NCBI GenBank assembly: GCA_030849465.1
Contig: JARVLF010000013.1
Coordinates: 186,001-250,000, forward strand
DNA from: Moesziomyces globuligerus
Lineage: Eukaryota > Basidiomycota > Ustilaginomycetes > Ustilaginales > Ustilaginaceae
DNA: 64,000 nt
Direction: 5' to 3'
The translations under genes and the position numbers were made by a program. Shown here in pieces: positions 49,312-61,114 of the stretch. Every line of letters begins with the position of its first letter. Position 1 is the first letter of the stretch. The notes below the pieces were generated by a model. The model saw only the letters and a program-made list of their open reading frames with translations. It was not told where the DNA came from and did not search any database.

Positions 49312-51909
49312 TCAGAGCGAGGCTGCGGTTGGGGTTGCCGGGTTGGTGGCGGCCAGTTTGGCAGCGCGTTCCTTCCAAGCGCGATGAACCCAGGGGTGGT
49401 CCCTGATCTGGGCGATCGTGGCTCGCCTATCCGGATCCACCTCGAGACACAGAAGCAGCAGGTTGAGCGCGTCTGCCGACCAGGCTCCCTTTGGCTTGCT
49501 GATCCTGCCCTTGATCGCAGCAGCCGGGTCGGGGAAGGGACACTGGCCGCTGAGCAGGATCGACAGCAGCACGCCGAGCGACCAGATCTCGGCATGAGGC
49601 GCCCGGTAGGGCTTCCCCTGCAGAATCTCCGGGCTGGCGAACGTCATGGTGCCAAAGAATCGATTGAAGTACGGCTGGGGCTTGCGGACATCCGTGATGA
49701 CCGCCGAGCCAAAGTCAATCAACTTGACGTTGAACTCGGCGTCAACAACGCAGTTCTCGTCCTTGATGTCCCTGTGGCAGATGCCGATCCTGTCCAGATG
49801 CCAGACCGTCTCCACCACCTGGGCGAAGACCCAGCGCGCTTGCTCCTCGGTGAGCCTCGAGTGCTGCTCGATACACTCGAACAGATCGCAGCTCGTGCGC
49901 CTCTGCATCGCCGCAGGCCTGAGCTCTTTCGTGACAGGCTCCGCGGCAGGGGGCTGCCACGGCGTGCCATGCAGCTCCATGACAAGGTAGAAGAAGTTGC
50001 GGTCGTTGAAGAGGTCGATGAACTTGACGACACCCGGGTGGTCGACCACCTTGAGCACAAACGCCTCCATCGGGATCACGCCTAGCTTCGGGTCGCGCAC
50101 CCACCCGTGCGCAGGCACCTTGTCCTTGAAGATGAACTTGACCGCCACAGGCAGCCCATCAACATTGCGACGGGCCGCGACAACGAAGCCAAAGCCACCA
50201 CTGCCAAGCTCGTCGCCAAGCGTGTAGGACGATGCGAACCGCGGGTGCAATTCGTAGTCTGCCAAGTGGCGTGCCGACACCGTCTGGGCAGGAGGCACGG
50301 GCGCGCTGAACGACTTCTCCATCGCAGGAGCCTTGAGCGCCGAGCTCGGCGACAGCAACGACGCATCTGGCACCACAGGGGCCGAGGGCCCGACGTCTGA
50401 CTGCGCTTTACGCACCTCGACCATGTCCTCGAGCGGCTCGGGGCTGGCACACTGATCGAGCTCGATCTCGGTCTCCTCGTCGGCGAATGAGATCTTCATC
50501 GCAGGCGCCGAGAGCGGCTGTGGCGACGAGCTCGCCACATCCAGCCCTTGCGAGCCTGCAGTGAAGGCCTTGTCAAGGTTGAAGGGCTTGGGCACCGCCT
50601 TGGCGCGCGTGTTGAGCTTGAGGCGATTGGCGCTGAAGGAGCGCGAGAGGTCGGTGCCGCCACCGAGCAAGCTCTCTTTGGCACGCAGCTTCTTGCTGCT
50701 CGACGACGATACGCTGCTGCTCGAGCTGCTCCTGCGCTGCACGAGCACCGAGGCCTCCTCGGGCAGGCTCTTGGTCAGTGTCAGCGGCGAGTACGGCGGC
50801 GTGAGCAGCGTCGACGGCGATCCGGGGTTACGGCCGGGCGAGAGCTCCTGCGCCCGACGCGGGATCGGCGAGCCAGTCGACGACGGGTGCTCGTTGCTCT
50901 TGGATTTTCCGCGCATGCTGACGCTGGCGAACTCGCGAGAGAGAGGTGACATGCCGAGCGAACCATGGCGCTGCAAAGGTGCGCGCACAGGCTTCTGCTG
51001 TCGCGGCGTGCCGGCGGCGGGGAAGAGCAGAGAAGCGCGCGTGAGTTCCGGCGAAAGCGAAGTGTTGGACGCATCGTCATCCGCACCGTCGCCGAGGCGC
51101 TTGCTCTGCTCGGCCTCCATCATCGAGGCTACGAGCGGTGTTGGGGGCAAGAAGGGGCTGACAGGTGCGCCGGTGGCAGCGCCGTCTCGAGCGCCGTAGA
51201 AGAGGCTGCCGCCGGGGGTCTGAGGGAGGTTGGGTCGGGCAAACGCCGAAGGCGCCAGCGCCGGCAGCGAGAGCTTGGGTCGATTCGGACGGTTGAGCGG
51301 CGACAAGGAGGCAGCGCTGGGAAGACCCCGGTTGCCGAGCTGGTTCAGGCTTTTGGGCGAGACACTCTCAGGCCCGGTGCTGGTCTCGGCGACAGGGGCG
51401 GGCGCTATGGCAGATCCGCTGGGAGACTCGTCCATGGCTGCGTCCTTGCCACTGCTGCTGGAGGAAGGACGGGCCTTTCTCGCAGCGAGCGCTTCGGCCA
51501 GGAGGTTCTTGCCTGCGCGCGGTGCTTGCGGGTTGTGCTTGTGGAGGCCGAGCACGCTGAAGGACTCGCTGGGGTCGTAGAGGTGGTTGGCGGCGAGGCT
51601 AGGCTTGAGCGGCGTGCGGAGGTCGAAGCTCGAGACGGAGCCGAGCGACTGGCTCAGCTCGGGCTCGAGCTCGAGATCAGCAGAGCTACTTGAGGAGGCG
51701 ATGGAGTGGGTGGATTGCGAAGAAGCCATGTCGGTCATGACCGAGTTGGCGCTGCGGGCGAGCGCAGCCTGTTTGAACTGGGTGGTAGCGCGGATGTCGT
51801 CTTCGTCGCACTCCATATCATCGGCGGGGTTCCAGGCATCCTGAGCAGCCGGGCCGGCCACCTGCTCAAGCGCCAACTTGGGGTGCAGATTCAAAGTAGA
51901 AGCAAGCAT
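49312..51909 (-). CDS. Ser/Thr protein kinase, PAS-kinase (PASK/Psk) type, without visible PAS domain
   Basis: An 865-residue protein with a C-terminal kinase domain at about 562-845. The Gly loop is GSGGFGFV, the VAVK lysine is 591, the catalytic loop HRDIKDEN is 712-719 and DFG is 732-734. SPEI stands in the APE position and the last helix is HPWVH. The HRDIKDEN plus KLIDFGSA pattern and the EIWSLGVLLSILLSGQCPF segment place it with PAS kinases, which in yeast (Psk1/Psk2) link nutrient state to carbohydrate use and translation. The 560-residue N terminus is Ser/Pro-rich and acidic in places; no PAS fold is apparent. A 25-residue insertion (after VMELHG) lies in the N lobe/hinge region. Start ATG at 51909. 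An 8.2 kb region without genes lies upstream. Confidence 0.82.
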   Translation of the reverse strand: MLASTLNLHPKLALEQVAGPAAQDAWNPADDMECDEDDIRATTQFKQAALARSANSVMTDMASSQSTHSIASSSSSADLELEPELSQSLGSVSSFDLRTPLKPSLAANHLYDPSESFSVLGLHKHNPQAPRAGKNLLAEALAARKARPSSSSSGKDAAMDESPSGSAIAPAPVAETSTGPESVSPKSLNQLGNRGLPSAASLSPLNRPNRPKLSLPALAPSAFARPNLPQTPGGSLFYGARDGAATGAPVSPFLPPTPLVASMMEAEQSKRLGDGADDDASNTSLSPELTRASLLFPAAGTPRQQKPVRAPLQRHGSLGMSPLSREFASVSMRGKSKSNEHPSSTGSPIPRRAQELSPGRNPGSPSTLLTPPYSPLTLTKSLPEEASVLVQRRSSSSSSVSSSSSKKLRAKESLLGGGTDLSRSFSANRLKLNTRAKAVPKPFNLDKAFTAGSQGLDVASSSPQPLSAPAMKISFADEETEIELDQCASPEPLEDMVEVRKAQSDVGPSAPVVPDASLLSPSSALKAPAMEKSFSAPVPPAQTVSARHLADYELHPRFASSYTLGDELGSGGFGFVVAARRNVDGLPVAVKFIFKDKVPAHGWVRDPKLGVIPMEAFVLKVVDHPGVVKFIDLFNDRNFFYLVMELHGTPWQPPAAEPVTKELRPAAMQRRTSCDLFECIEQHSRLTEEQARWVFAQVVETVWHLDRIGICHRDIKDENCVVDAEFNVKLIDFGSAVITDVRKPQPYFNRFFGTMTFASPEILQGKPYRAPHAEIWSLGVLLSILLSGQCPFPDPAAAIKGRISKPKGAWSADALNLLLLCLEVDPDRRATIAQIRDHPWVHRAWKERAAKLAATNPATPTAASL

Positions 51910-52970
51910 CTATACGTTGGGAGAAGGGAGAGGAAGGGGGTCAGATGGGGTTCTCACAACGACAGCAATGCTCGCATGCACCAAGCAGGAAGCGGTAGCA
52001 GAGCAGGATGCTTTCAGTGCGAGCCTGATGCGCATGAGACTTACTCTGAACGTATCACTGTGCGGCTGCGCCGTGGAGAGGAATCAGACACAGGTGGTCA
52101 TAGAAAGTAGAGATTCCACGAGGACGCTCGATGTTGGATGTGGCTGGAGACTGTCGGTCAGGATGGGTAGCAGACAGAGGGGCGAGCCGCGAGCGAAGCT
52201 GCGAGCGAGGATAGCTGCTGCGTGGGAGTGCTGAATGGTTGCTGAAGGCGAGGAAGCGCTCCGAGTGTATGGCGTGCGATGCGTTCGGCTCGCGAACAGT
52301 GGTAGCGATGCTCGTCGACGGTGGCCAAGCTAGTGAATTGGTGGACGCAAAGACAGCTGGTGTCGTGACGAGTATGGAAGGATGTGGTGGTGATGGTGGG
52401 AAGACGAGATGAGGGTGAGCGTATTAGATAGGATGGGATCGAGGATGCCAGCGCTTGAAAGGGGAGTGTGAGCCAAGCCTAGCGTGGTACAGGGCTGGAG
52501 CGGAAGGTGCTATGAAGATCGCCTGGCACACGAGGCAAGCATGAGAGCGGCTCGGAGTGGACGTGCTTCTGTACTGCAGCAGAGGCGGAGTCCAGCCAGG
52601 GCGGTTGGGCGGAGTGACAGCAGCAGAAGAGGGTGACCGGGGGTGAGAACGAAGGGCCCAAGATTGGGTGTACAGCCGGGAATGGCAAGGAGGCCTCGAG
52701 CTGGGTGCGACTGGCATGAACGGGTACAGTCCAACTAAGCGCGCACAAGGAGATGAGCTGCGTGCGGAGAAAGGGCGAGGCCCAGCTTGGCTACAGTACA
52801 CTGGCTCCGGGGCAAAGGCGAGCTAGGCGCACAGAGAGCGAGGCTGCGATGAGCGTCGCAGGCAATCAATCCTCACCCAGGCCCCCAAGGGCGGAGGAGC
52901 GGCGGAAGATTGGCAGCTGCAGCGGCGGCGGCGGAAGCGGATCGTGGGCTCCCAAGCCAAGCAAGCGAGG

Positions 52971-53010
52971 CAGCAGACGTAGCAGGCCTAGCAGACGTAG
53001 CAGACCTAGC
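52971..53010. repeat. Short tandem repeat, AGCAGACGTAGCAGRCCT unit
   Basis: An 18-base unit is repeated about 2.2 times (CAGACGTAGCAGGCCTAG then CAGACGTAGCAGACCTAG). Intergenic. Confidence 0.75.
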
Positions 53011-56000
53011 GTTGCTCAACTGGACGGGGCAGAAGCAACCGCACGAGGAACGCTGAGCTGAATGCGAATGGTGCAGGTCCGGGCGGATCGAGCCAAGGCC
53101 GTGAGAGCGCGCTCGCTCGCAAAGCCTGGCGCTTGGGCGTGGGCTGGGAATGGGAATGCAAATGGAAAGGGGAATGGAGCGGCGGAAGAGCCGAGGCCAA
53201 AAAGGAGGGGGGCGGGCCAAGCGTGGGCGGACAATCTGATCCCAATCCGACAGGCGCCGAGGCCGAGACACAGCGACTGGGCTAGCCTAGGCTGGGCTGA
53301 GCTAGGCTGCACTCGGTCCCTCTGTAATTCTGGTTCTGACGCTCCGAATCGCTTCGGGTTTGATCGTCGAAAAGGAAAGAGAAGCGGCGGTCGGCCGGTC
53401 TGGGTGTCGGTCGCATTTCGCAATTTATTTACTGTGAATTGCATTTTACCGTGCCAACTTCCGCGCCGCACAGGGATGCGGAGAGTCGCATCGCCAGGCG
53501 AGCCCCAGCCGAGACGAGGCGTGGCGTGGCCAACAAGCAGACGCGCGCTCTCTCTCTGAAATTCGGGGTCTGCAGCTGGGATGTAGCTCGAAGATCGCTG
53601 GGCCCAAACCCAACGCCCTCCCTACGAGAAATTCATACGCGAGACCTACACCAAAAGTCTGGCGGAGCGGTGCACCTCATTCCAGCAGCAAGCAACCCCC
53701 GATCGCGCCAACCCGCCAGCCTCCGACGAGCGGCGCGCGCTCGGAGCCACACGCACTGCCCACCGCTTCCGCACAGCAACGCTAGGCGAACACCGAGCAA
53801 CGCTGGCCATCTGACCGGCTCCGAAGCGGCTCTTCCGACTGGCCTCGATAGCAAAAGCCAGCTAGTACGCAGTGCAATGGACAGGCGAGCAAGCTCAAGC
53901 GGAAGGGCTCGGGTGGCAATGCGGCTGCAGAAAGAGCAAGCTGCGATCGCCGTGCGCTTTTGCTCAGAAGTCAGCAGGGGTAAGGGGGCCAAAAGAGGGT
54001 TCGGTTCGAAGCAGCGCATACAATGCACAGCAGGTTGCCGCTTGCATCCGGCGCTGCCTCGAGGCTGCAGCGGCTTTCTTGATTGTGCGTGCCTTAGAGC
54101 TCGTCGCGTACGCACATTTTCCAGGCCCTCGCTCTGGTCTACGCCCGCCTTCCTTCGCCCGTTCACTCCAGGAATGCTCTCTGACCCCAAGAGGCCTGAC
54201 AGCATCTCGGCCTCGGCGATCGACTTCGGCGCCCACGTTTCTGTGTCGATCGCCTTCGATCCACCATCAAGGAGGCGATAGATGCGGTTGGCAGTTCTGC
54301 TATCTTCTCGAGCTGATCGTCGGCCGACAGTCCGGCGATCCGAGGCTGGATCGCAGCGGCGTGGTACAGTGACAAGAAATTTCGCACTAGCTTGGTTGGC
54401 CCCGAACCAGAAATTCGCTTTTTCGCTTTTGCGAGCCCCATGCACCGCATCGCGGCAAACCTTGGCCTAGCTCCGCCTCGGACCTCCCTTGGCCTCAGCG
54501 CCGCTCCCCCCACATCCTCATTGCACACAGCCGTCAGACGCTCGCAAGCCCAGGGCCGAGGAGGTGCAGCTCGAAGGTTCGCATTTCGCCGGGCTTTTGC
54601 CTGGAACCGCATACTGTACAAAGGACAGCGTCAGACGCCGGCTAAGACCGTCGCGACATGTCGATTTCCACTTTAGGCGTAGTGCAGCTGCTTGCCGGTC
54701 TGGCAAGCCTCTCGTGCGTGCTGTTGGCTCATGCCGCCGTCGTCTCACCGAAGTCTGCTCTTGTGCGTGCGCGATCCTCGCAATGCGCCGTATCGAACAT
54801 GCTTTGCACAAACAGCTGCGGTTGATGCGATCTCGGAATCGACGCATGATCCAAGCGGCTCAAGCTAGGCAATCGCCTCGACGTGGCTCAACTTGGCTCG
54901 ACTAGGATGGTCTCGCCTGGGCGCATCCTTGCACATCTGACGTGCATCAGCTGCTAAGCGAGGCGAGCTCCGATCACGCCTCCCTCGCAGCAGCCCCCTT
55001 CTGGCCAAGCTGCTGAGCACAAGCAGCCAAGCCGGCTTCGAAATCACCGCTTCTTAGCACGCTTATCCATCCTCGCTCGCATTGAGCTGCCATCCAAAAT
55101 GGATTTCCATACCTTCGTCTGTTTCCGCGCTTTCCGCGTCGGCTGTTTGAATCCCTGCTTGCCAGGTGCTGCTCAGGATCGGCTTGCTTCCAACCGAGGC
55201 TTGCACCGTCGGATGCATTCTTCCTTGCGCCCGCTCGGCCTAGCCGACCGGTGACATATCCAACCCATACCACACACGCGCTCGCAACGAGCTCTAAACC
55301 AAACGCCTCACTCCGCCTCTTTAATCGTCCAGCTGCACTTTACAATTGGTTCGATCGCCGACTCCCATCAGGGATGGCACGGACTTCGTACCGCAGCCCC
55401 ACGCTGAGCCCGAGCCGTGGAAAAAAGGTGACCTAGCTGCAGCGAATTTCATCTGCGGAGGCCGAAAAGCCCTGTGCAACGGACAAAAGGAGCGATATGC
55501 TGGGCCTGAAATTTTTGCGTGCCGCCTGGTGCGGAAATTCGCCCTCCCGGCGTCCATTCGGCGTCCTCTCCCCGGTCGCTCGCATTGTCTGCTCATCCTT
55601 GTTCCTGAAACCGAGCCTCGTCCAACGCTGGCCGCCCTTGCCTCAGACTCAAACTGAGTTGTGATGAAGGTGTCGAGTCGGCGGTGTGGCGAACCAGCAA
55701 AGTGGACCGTACGGACCCGAAGGCTCGGCGATATCGTCGTCATGGAGCATGTGGCTCCGCTCGTCCCGTCTGCAAGCCGACTCTATCGGCTCAAACTCAG
55801 CACTCCCCGGATGTCCATGGTTGGCTACTGCCGCTCCCTTTCATGGAAAATAAGCAGTGCACGGTGGAGCGGACTGGTCGATGCTGGACTCGAGCGCCAG
55901 CGAACGAAAAGCTGGGTGGTGTCGATCGCAGCGGGAGATCGCGAGCACCGACATTCCTGCTCCTAAATTCCCTCGGATGGCCGGTCATGCGACGAACGCA

Positions 56001-56506
56001 GACGAGCCCGAACGTACTTGGGTCAGAGTATGACCTGCACGTGCATCGGGAAGGTGTTTGGAGCGTGTCACCGTTGCGCCTGTCAAGGCATGTGCGAGCG
56101 ATTGGCAGCGGATGCACCCCTCATTCCAATTGCCAATCGGTCGATCGGCCGTCTCAGGAACCCGTGCATGCAGCCCAGCTATCGCGATCCACGCGTCCTC
56201 GCCCGAATCGGAAGCTCGCTCGGGCCGCACCCACTTTACGCGAGCCGACGCGTGGTTCGACGTGACGTGTTTTTGACGTGACGCGAAAGTGCCTTATCCC
56301 ACGTCAAGCCCAGCCAGTCGGCTTCGAATTCCAACCTGTTTTTCCAGGACCTTCGGAGCCGACCGAATCCCTCGTGTTAAATTGCGACGTCCGCTGCTCT
56401 TGGATTGATTCCCGACTCGCAGCCGAATGTGGATGAGGGCGACACGCTCTCACTTCGTCAGAGTCGAATCATTGTGCGAGCCAAGCCTGGGTCCTGCCCA
56501 AGCTGG

Positions 56507-56526
56507 TCGGCTCGGCTCGGCTCGGC
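56507..56526. repeat. (CGGCT)n short tandem repeat
   Basis: Four units of a GGCTC-type pentamer in the gene-poor interval. Confidence 0.75.
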
Positions 56527-58355
56527 TTCGACGCCCGTACTGTGCGACGACGATGACGGGGTGGCGAATGGCCAACTTGAGCAATAGCGTGGGAGAGCGC
56601 AGGCTGAAGTTGGTCGAAGCGAGGTTGGGTCCAGCCAACCAGTGTGAAAAAATGCGGGGTAAGCAGTCGAGCTCCACGCGCGAACGCATATTTGCTGGGC
56701 ACCCTCGAATGGCCTCGACCACCGCGGTCTCTGGGCTCCGAAGTACCGACACCACCGGCACCCTGTTGACGCCACCAGCCAAGCCCCGCTGAGCCACCTG
56801 CCGTTGTCATACCTCGGGGAGGCTGCACCCGGGAACGAGCGGTAGGATGAGTTGGTGTCTGGAGCGCACCAGAGCAAAGTGTGGCGCTCTGCGGGTGCCC
56901 ACCGCAAGCCCGAGGCGAAGCGGTTCGCTACAGCCGAAACAGAGGCAGTTCACAACGACGCGACGATCAGCAGTCACCACAGCGCAATGCTGTGCAAATT
57001 GCCCGGAGGGGTGATAAAGTTTGGAGGCGTCAAGGAGAAGGCGAGGAGGTGGCGTTGTGCCCAGACCCAGTGGGTGGCGGCCGAGGCGACAACACGAGGG
57101 CGGGGATATACATTGGAATAGCCGAGTCAGGCGGCATCCTGCAATGCAGCTCGCTCCGCTGAAGCTATCCCGACAACGCCTTGCTCGCCATCCCTAACCC
57201 GACCATGAACTCGTCTCGAACCCGGACCGATGCTGCCTTATCGTGACGGTGTTGAAAGCATGACGGAAAGTCTGGGTCGGGATGGCGAGCAGTTCTTCAG
57301 CGGGACAGGGCTGCCAAGCCGCGATTTGATTTTCCCGCCTCGTGGTGGGGGTGGGACGGTCGGCGCAAAGCGCTCCGCAGCACGAGCGGGAAGCACAATA
57401 AACGTCCTCCTTTTTTTCGCCATTAACTTACGCAAGGAACCAACACCATTGTCGTTTCGCACACAACTGCGCCCAGAAGGCGAGATAAGACTCGCTTGTA
57501 GCGTCGGGCGGATCCCCATGCAGATATTCATTTGACCCCCATACTGGAAGGAAAACCAGGTCAGGCAAAGGCAGCAGCGCCTGAGGGATCGTAGCTAACT
57601 CGAGCGCAGCGTGCCTGGCCCGTCAATTCCGCGCAGGGAGATAACGCAAGGGTCCCCGTCTCGGACCACGCCGAACGAGAAAAACGTGCGTCGCCCGAAT
57701 CATCCTCTTGCGCCCGTCGGGGCTGCTCGCGGACCTCCTCTATTGGTTGCAGCTTCTGCTCGTCTGACCCACGCCAAGATGGATGCCACCCTCCGACTCC
57801 GATCGGAATCGGGCCAAGAGCTGTCGAAGACAGCATCGTTCAAGCTTTGGGCAGCCGTTTTCCTGGTTCACCTGGGCGCTTCGGAGTCGGTCCCATGAAA
57901 CGGAGACGCAGGTCCGCGGCGCCGTTGAGCGCATTCCTGAGACTGCAGGGGCGTTGTTGAAATCGTGTGGGAGCTCCGCCTAGGCGCTTTCGTAGGCCGG
58001 CGCAGTTTCGAGCGGAGAGTGGAATTTGCATCTCGCCCTGGAACTCTTCTCCGCACAGTCCAAGCGCCCAAGTTGGCAGGCGCCATCTCCGAGCGAATGA
58101 GAAACTCAAACGCACGGCGCTTCCATGCCGACCTGTGGACGGGGCAAGTTCAAAGATCGAACGACGGAAGATCCTGTCCATCCGGCCGCCCAAGCAGCGT
58201 GTTAGGTTGCTTGCTCGCGAGCAACCCTGCCTGCAACTTTCGGCCCCGAATCAGGGTCCCAGGGTAAAGCTTCCCTAGCATAGGTGTGTGTTCGAGTACG
58301 ACGACAATGGCATTGTTCTCGCTCGGCGATAGGCGAGGTCTGTCTTGGTTGTCGG

Positions 58356-58370
58356 CCAATCAGTCACGTG
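58356..58370. promoter_or_regulatory. CCAAT box next to CACGTG E-box
   Basis: CCAATCAGTCACGTG sits in the gene-poor region. Both are standard fungal activator sites (Hap complex and bHLH), and here they lie three bases apart. No recognised gene starts nearby; the nearest called gene on this strand starts 1.8 kb downstream. Confidence 0.35.
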
Positions 58371-60154
58371 TATCTTTCGTATGGCTGAGGTAGCCTCTGA
58401 CGAGATAGTGAGGGATAGCATTCGTTTCGCACGAGCCATGCTGGGTGGTGCGCGTGTTGGGCGATCCGTCTTGCCCCTTGCAGCGTTTCCCGCACCTAAG
58501 AGCCGAAATGAGCAAGTTGGTGGATCCGCTCCTCTCCATTCTTCCATCTCGCTACTGTATGTTGAAGCGTCGCTCTGCTTTCATACGGGGACGGAGTGAC
58601 GCTGCGATGTGCGAGCTCGGTTGGAACTCGAGGCCGCTGCACAAGGCGTCTTAGGCTGGCCTGTCAAACTCTGTTTTGGGCTTGCGTGCCTGTAAACAAT
58701 TGCGCTTCATGCCGTTCATACTCTGCAGCCGGCGCCACTCGCCTGCGGATCACCTCAGCCGACGCAGCTAAATGCCTTTACCCGCGGATGACACACCACC
58801 CTTGTCGCCGCCATGGGTGCAGTTACATCCAGCGAAATCAATATCGCCGCGACCTGTTTAGGGCATTTGCCCGAAATCACCATCGCAACGATCAGCAAGA
58901 GCAGAAAGCAAGCATGACGTTTTCGCCCCAGGATGGGAGTGCACCAAGTGCTCTGGGGTACGACGGACGATCTTCGGGACACATGAGGAATGGATCTTGT
59001 CCCACGGTACTCACAGCGCCATGTTGCGGGCTTAACATGTGCCCAGTCCCCACCCGCCGCTCCTTGTTGCTTGGCAGCCCTCTGCGCGCCGTGTGAGAGA
59101 GGCTGCGGCTAGCCGAGGGGCTGCCAAGGTCGGCCGGCGTCTGGCATGCCGCTGCCATTCGCGGCTCCGACTTCCGACGCACTTCCGCACCCAGATGTCG
59201 ACGACGCCGCAGCTTCGGGAAGGACGGGGAGGTGCTTACATAGGGGCGAATGCTATGCAGCGTGCAGAGCTGAAGCAGCAGGAGAGCGTCGAAGGTTCGA
59301 GGCTCAACAAATCTGTGTAGGAACGCCATGTAAGGAGGGGGGCCTTTGCTAGGAAGCGAGGCCACGCCTGCAGCTGTGCCTGTGCGCATATTTGTAAACC
59401 TTGTTGGACAGGCACATGCTGCAGCGCATTGCCCAAGCACCCCCCCGAATGATGCGTACGACCAAATGGCGTAAGGAGCTAGGATCGCCGGCTGGGCGTG
59501 ATCGTTGGTGGCTTCAGGCATGCACCCATCCCATTCGCTTTACCGGACGCCAGTGGGTGCAGGATCAGAGTTCAATTTGCGTACCAGCTGCCAGCCATCG
59601 CCTCGCTTGGGCTCGTCGGCTGAACGTTGGCACCGGCGGTGGCGTGCCAAGCAGACGCCGCCGCACGGTGGTAACGAATGGGCGGTGGCAGGTCACATGT
59701 GTCTTATTGCTCGCCTGCGCTCCGGCGTTTGGTGGTCTTGCAGCATCCGAATCACCGCCGCATGCCCCTGGTCCGTACGCCATCGATACGCGCAGAGGCA
59801 AGGAGCTCCCAGACCCAGCACAGCGCGGAAGTCTCGGCTGTGAATTTTAGTCAGAGAGGTTTGTGTCAGATTCAGCAAAGGCACAGTCAATGGAGAATAT
59901 TTGTCGGCTCTTTCGGCCTCACACCCTCACACAATTTCTGAAGATGGATTCGCACGATACAGCGTCTGGCGCGCGCTGACGGTTCCGAAATTCCCAGTTG
60001 CTTGGTAATGCGATCGTCCTCACGCCCAGTTGGAGGCGGCGAGGAGCGCTGCCGCCCACCAGAAAGCAGCTCGCCAACATCACCCACCCGTCGCCACCAT
60101 CTCTTGCACCCTTACGATCCAGCGTATTCGCCTCTCGCTGAACCTGCTGCAAAG

Positions 60155-61114
60155 ATGGCTGCCCTTCGCTCGCTTTCCCGTGTCGGTACGTATTCGCAGC
60201 AGCTTCAGAGTCGCAAGGAAGCAATACTGCTGCACCTCGCATTGCCTGGCGATTCGTAGCTGACCTTGGTTCTCTTCGTCTCTTCTCAATCCAATTCCCT
60301 GCCGACGACCCCTTTTCGACTACTTCTATTCGCCATCTTTCGCTTTTACCCGACTCCGGCACTTGCAACCGACACTCGCATTCGCACATTGGAACTTCCC
60401 GCGACAGGCCTTGCTGCCAAGCCGTCGATGGCACTGACGCGCACGTTTGCGACGTCGACGATCCAGTCGGTGCCCAAGGTGGCAGCTTCGAGCGCGACCA
60501 ACTCTGCTGGTCCGTCGAAGCCTGCTGCGCGTCGTTCGATCTCGTCGTCTGCGCCTGTGGCGGACGCTGGTCCGGATGGTCCGGTGCCGCTGATGGCCGT
60601 GGCGAACCGCGGCTCGAACCAGCTCTCGCTCGAGACGCCCAAGAACGGAGTCGAGTACGTGCTGTCGTCGATGGACAAGATGGCCAACTGGGCGCGCCAG
60701 TCGAGTTTCTGGCCCATGACGTTCGGTCTGGCGTGCTGCGCCGTCGAGATGATGCACGTCGCCACGGCGCGCTACGACCAGGATCGTCTCGGCGTCGTCT
60801 TCCGTGCCTCGCCGCGTCAGTCGGACTGCATGATCGTCGCCGGTACGCTCACCAACAAGATGGCGCCTGCGCTCAGGAAGGTGTACGACCAGATGCCCGA
60901 ACCGCGCTGGGTCATCTCGATGGGCTCGTGCGCCAACGGCGGCGGCTACTACCACTACTCGTACTCGGTCGTGCGTGGCTGCGACAGGATCGTGCCCGTC
61001 GATCTGTACGTGCCCGGCTGCCCGCCTACCGCAGAGGCCCTGCTGTACGGCTTCCTCCAGCTCCACAGGAAGATCAGGAGGAACAGGAAGACCACCCTCT
61101 GGTACCGAAAGTAA
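60155..61114 (+). CDS. NDUFS7: Complex I 20 kDa subunit NDUFS7/PSST (two exons)
   Basis: Core Fe-S subunit that carries cluster N2 and helps form the quinone site of NADH:ubiquinone oxidoreductase. Exon 1 is 60155-60185 (31 bases), then a 222-base GTACGT...CAG intron, then exon 2 from 60408 to 61114, giving 245 residues. The spliced N terminus is a presequence beginning [20 protein letters not shown]. The conserved core shows [20 protein letters not shown] (tandem Cys for cluster N2), [39 protein letters not shown] and [19 protein letters not shown], which supply the remaining Cys ligands. If exon 1 were skipped, translation could begin at the in-frame ATG in TCGATGGCACTGACG (about 60429), still giving a basic presequence. 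Confidence 0.92.

Larger units (their letters stand above)
51910..60154. other. 8.2 kb gene-poor region
   Basis: Between the divergent kinase gene and NDUFS7. The longest frames (about 53439-54281 on plus and 53633-54445 on minus) overlap each other, are Arg/Ser/Pro/Ala-rich and lack any domain, so I did not call them. Base composition is GC-rich like coding DNA, interrupted by short AT-rich GAAATT/AAATTC blocks near 53.40, 54.38-54.42, 55.50-55.55 and 56.32-56.38 kb. It may hold noncoding transcripts, remnants of decayed elements or genes too broken by introns to read by eye. No tRNA or 5S rRNA pattern was found. Confidence 0.5.

Noticed and set aside
53439..54445. 280-codon plus and 270-codon minus frames in the gene-poor interval
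   Set aside because: They overlap each other, are rich in Arg, Ser, Pro and Ala and show no motif; chance frames in GC-rich DNA.
56245..56275. Possible tRNA T-arm around GTGGTTCGACGTGACG
   Set aside because: One mismatch and one wobble in the arm, and no matching acceptor, D or anticodon arms.
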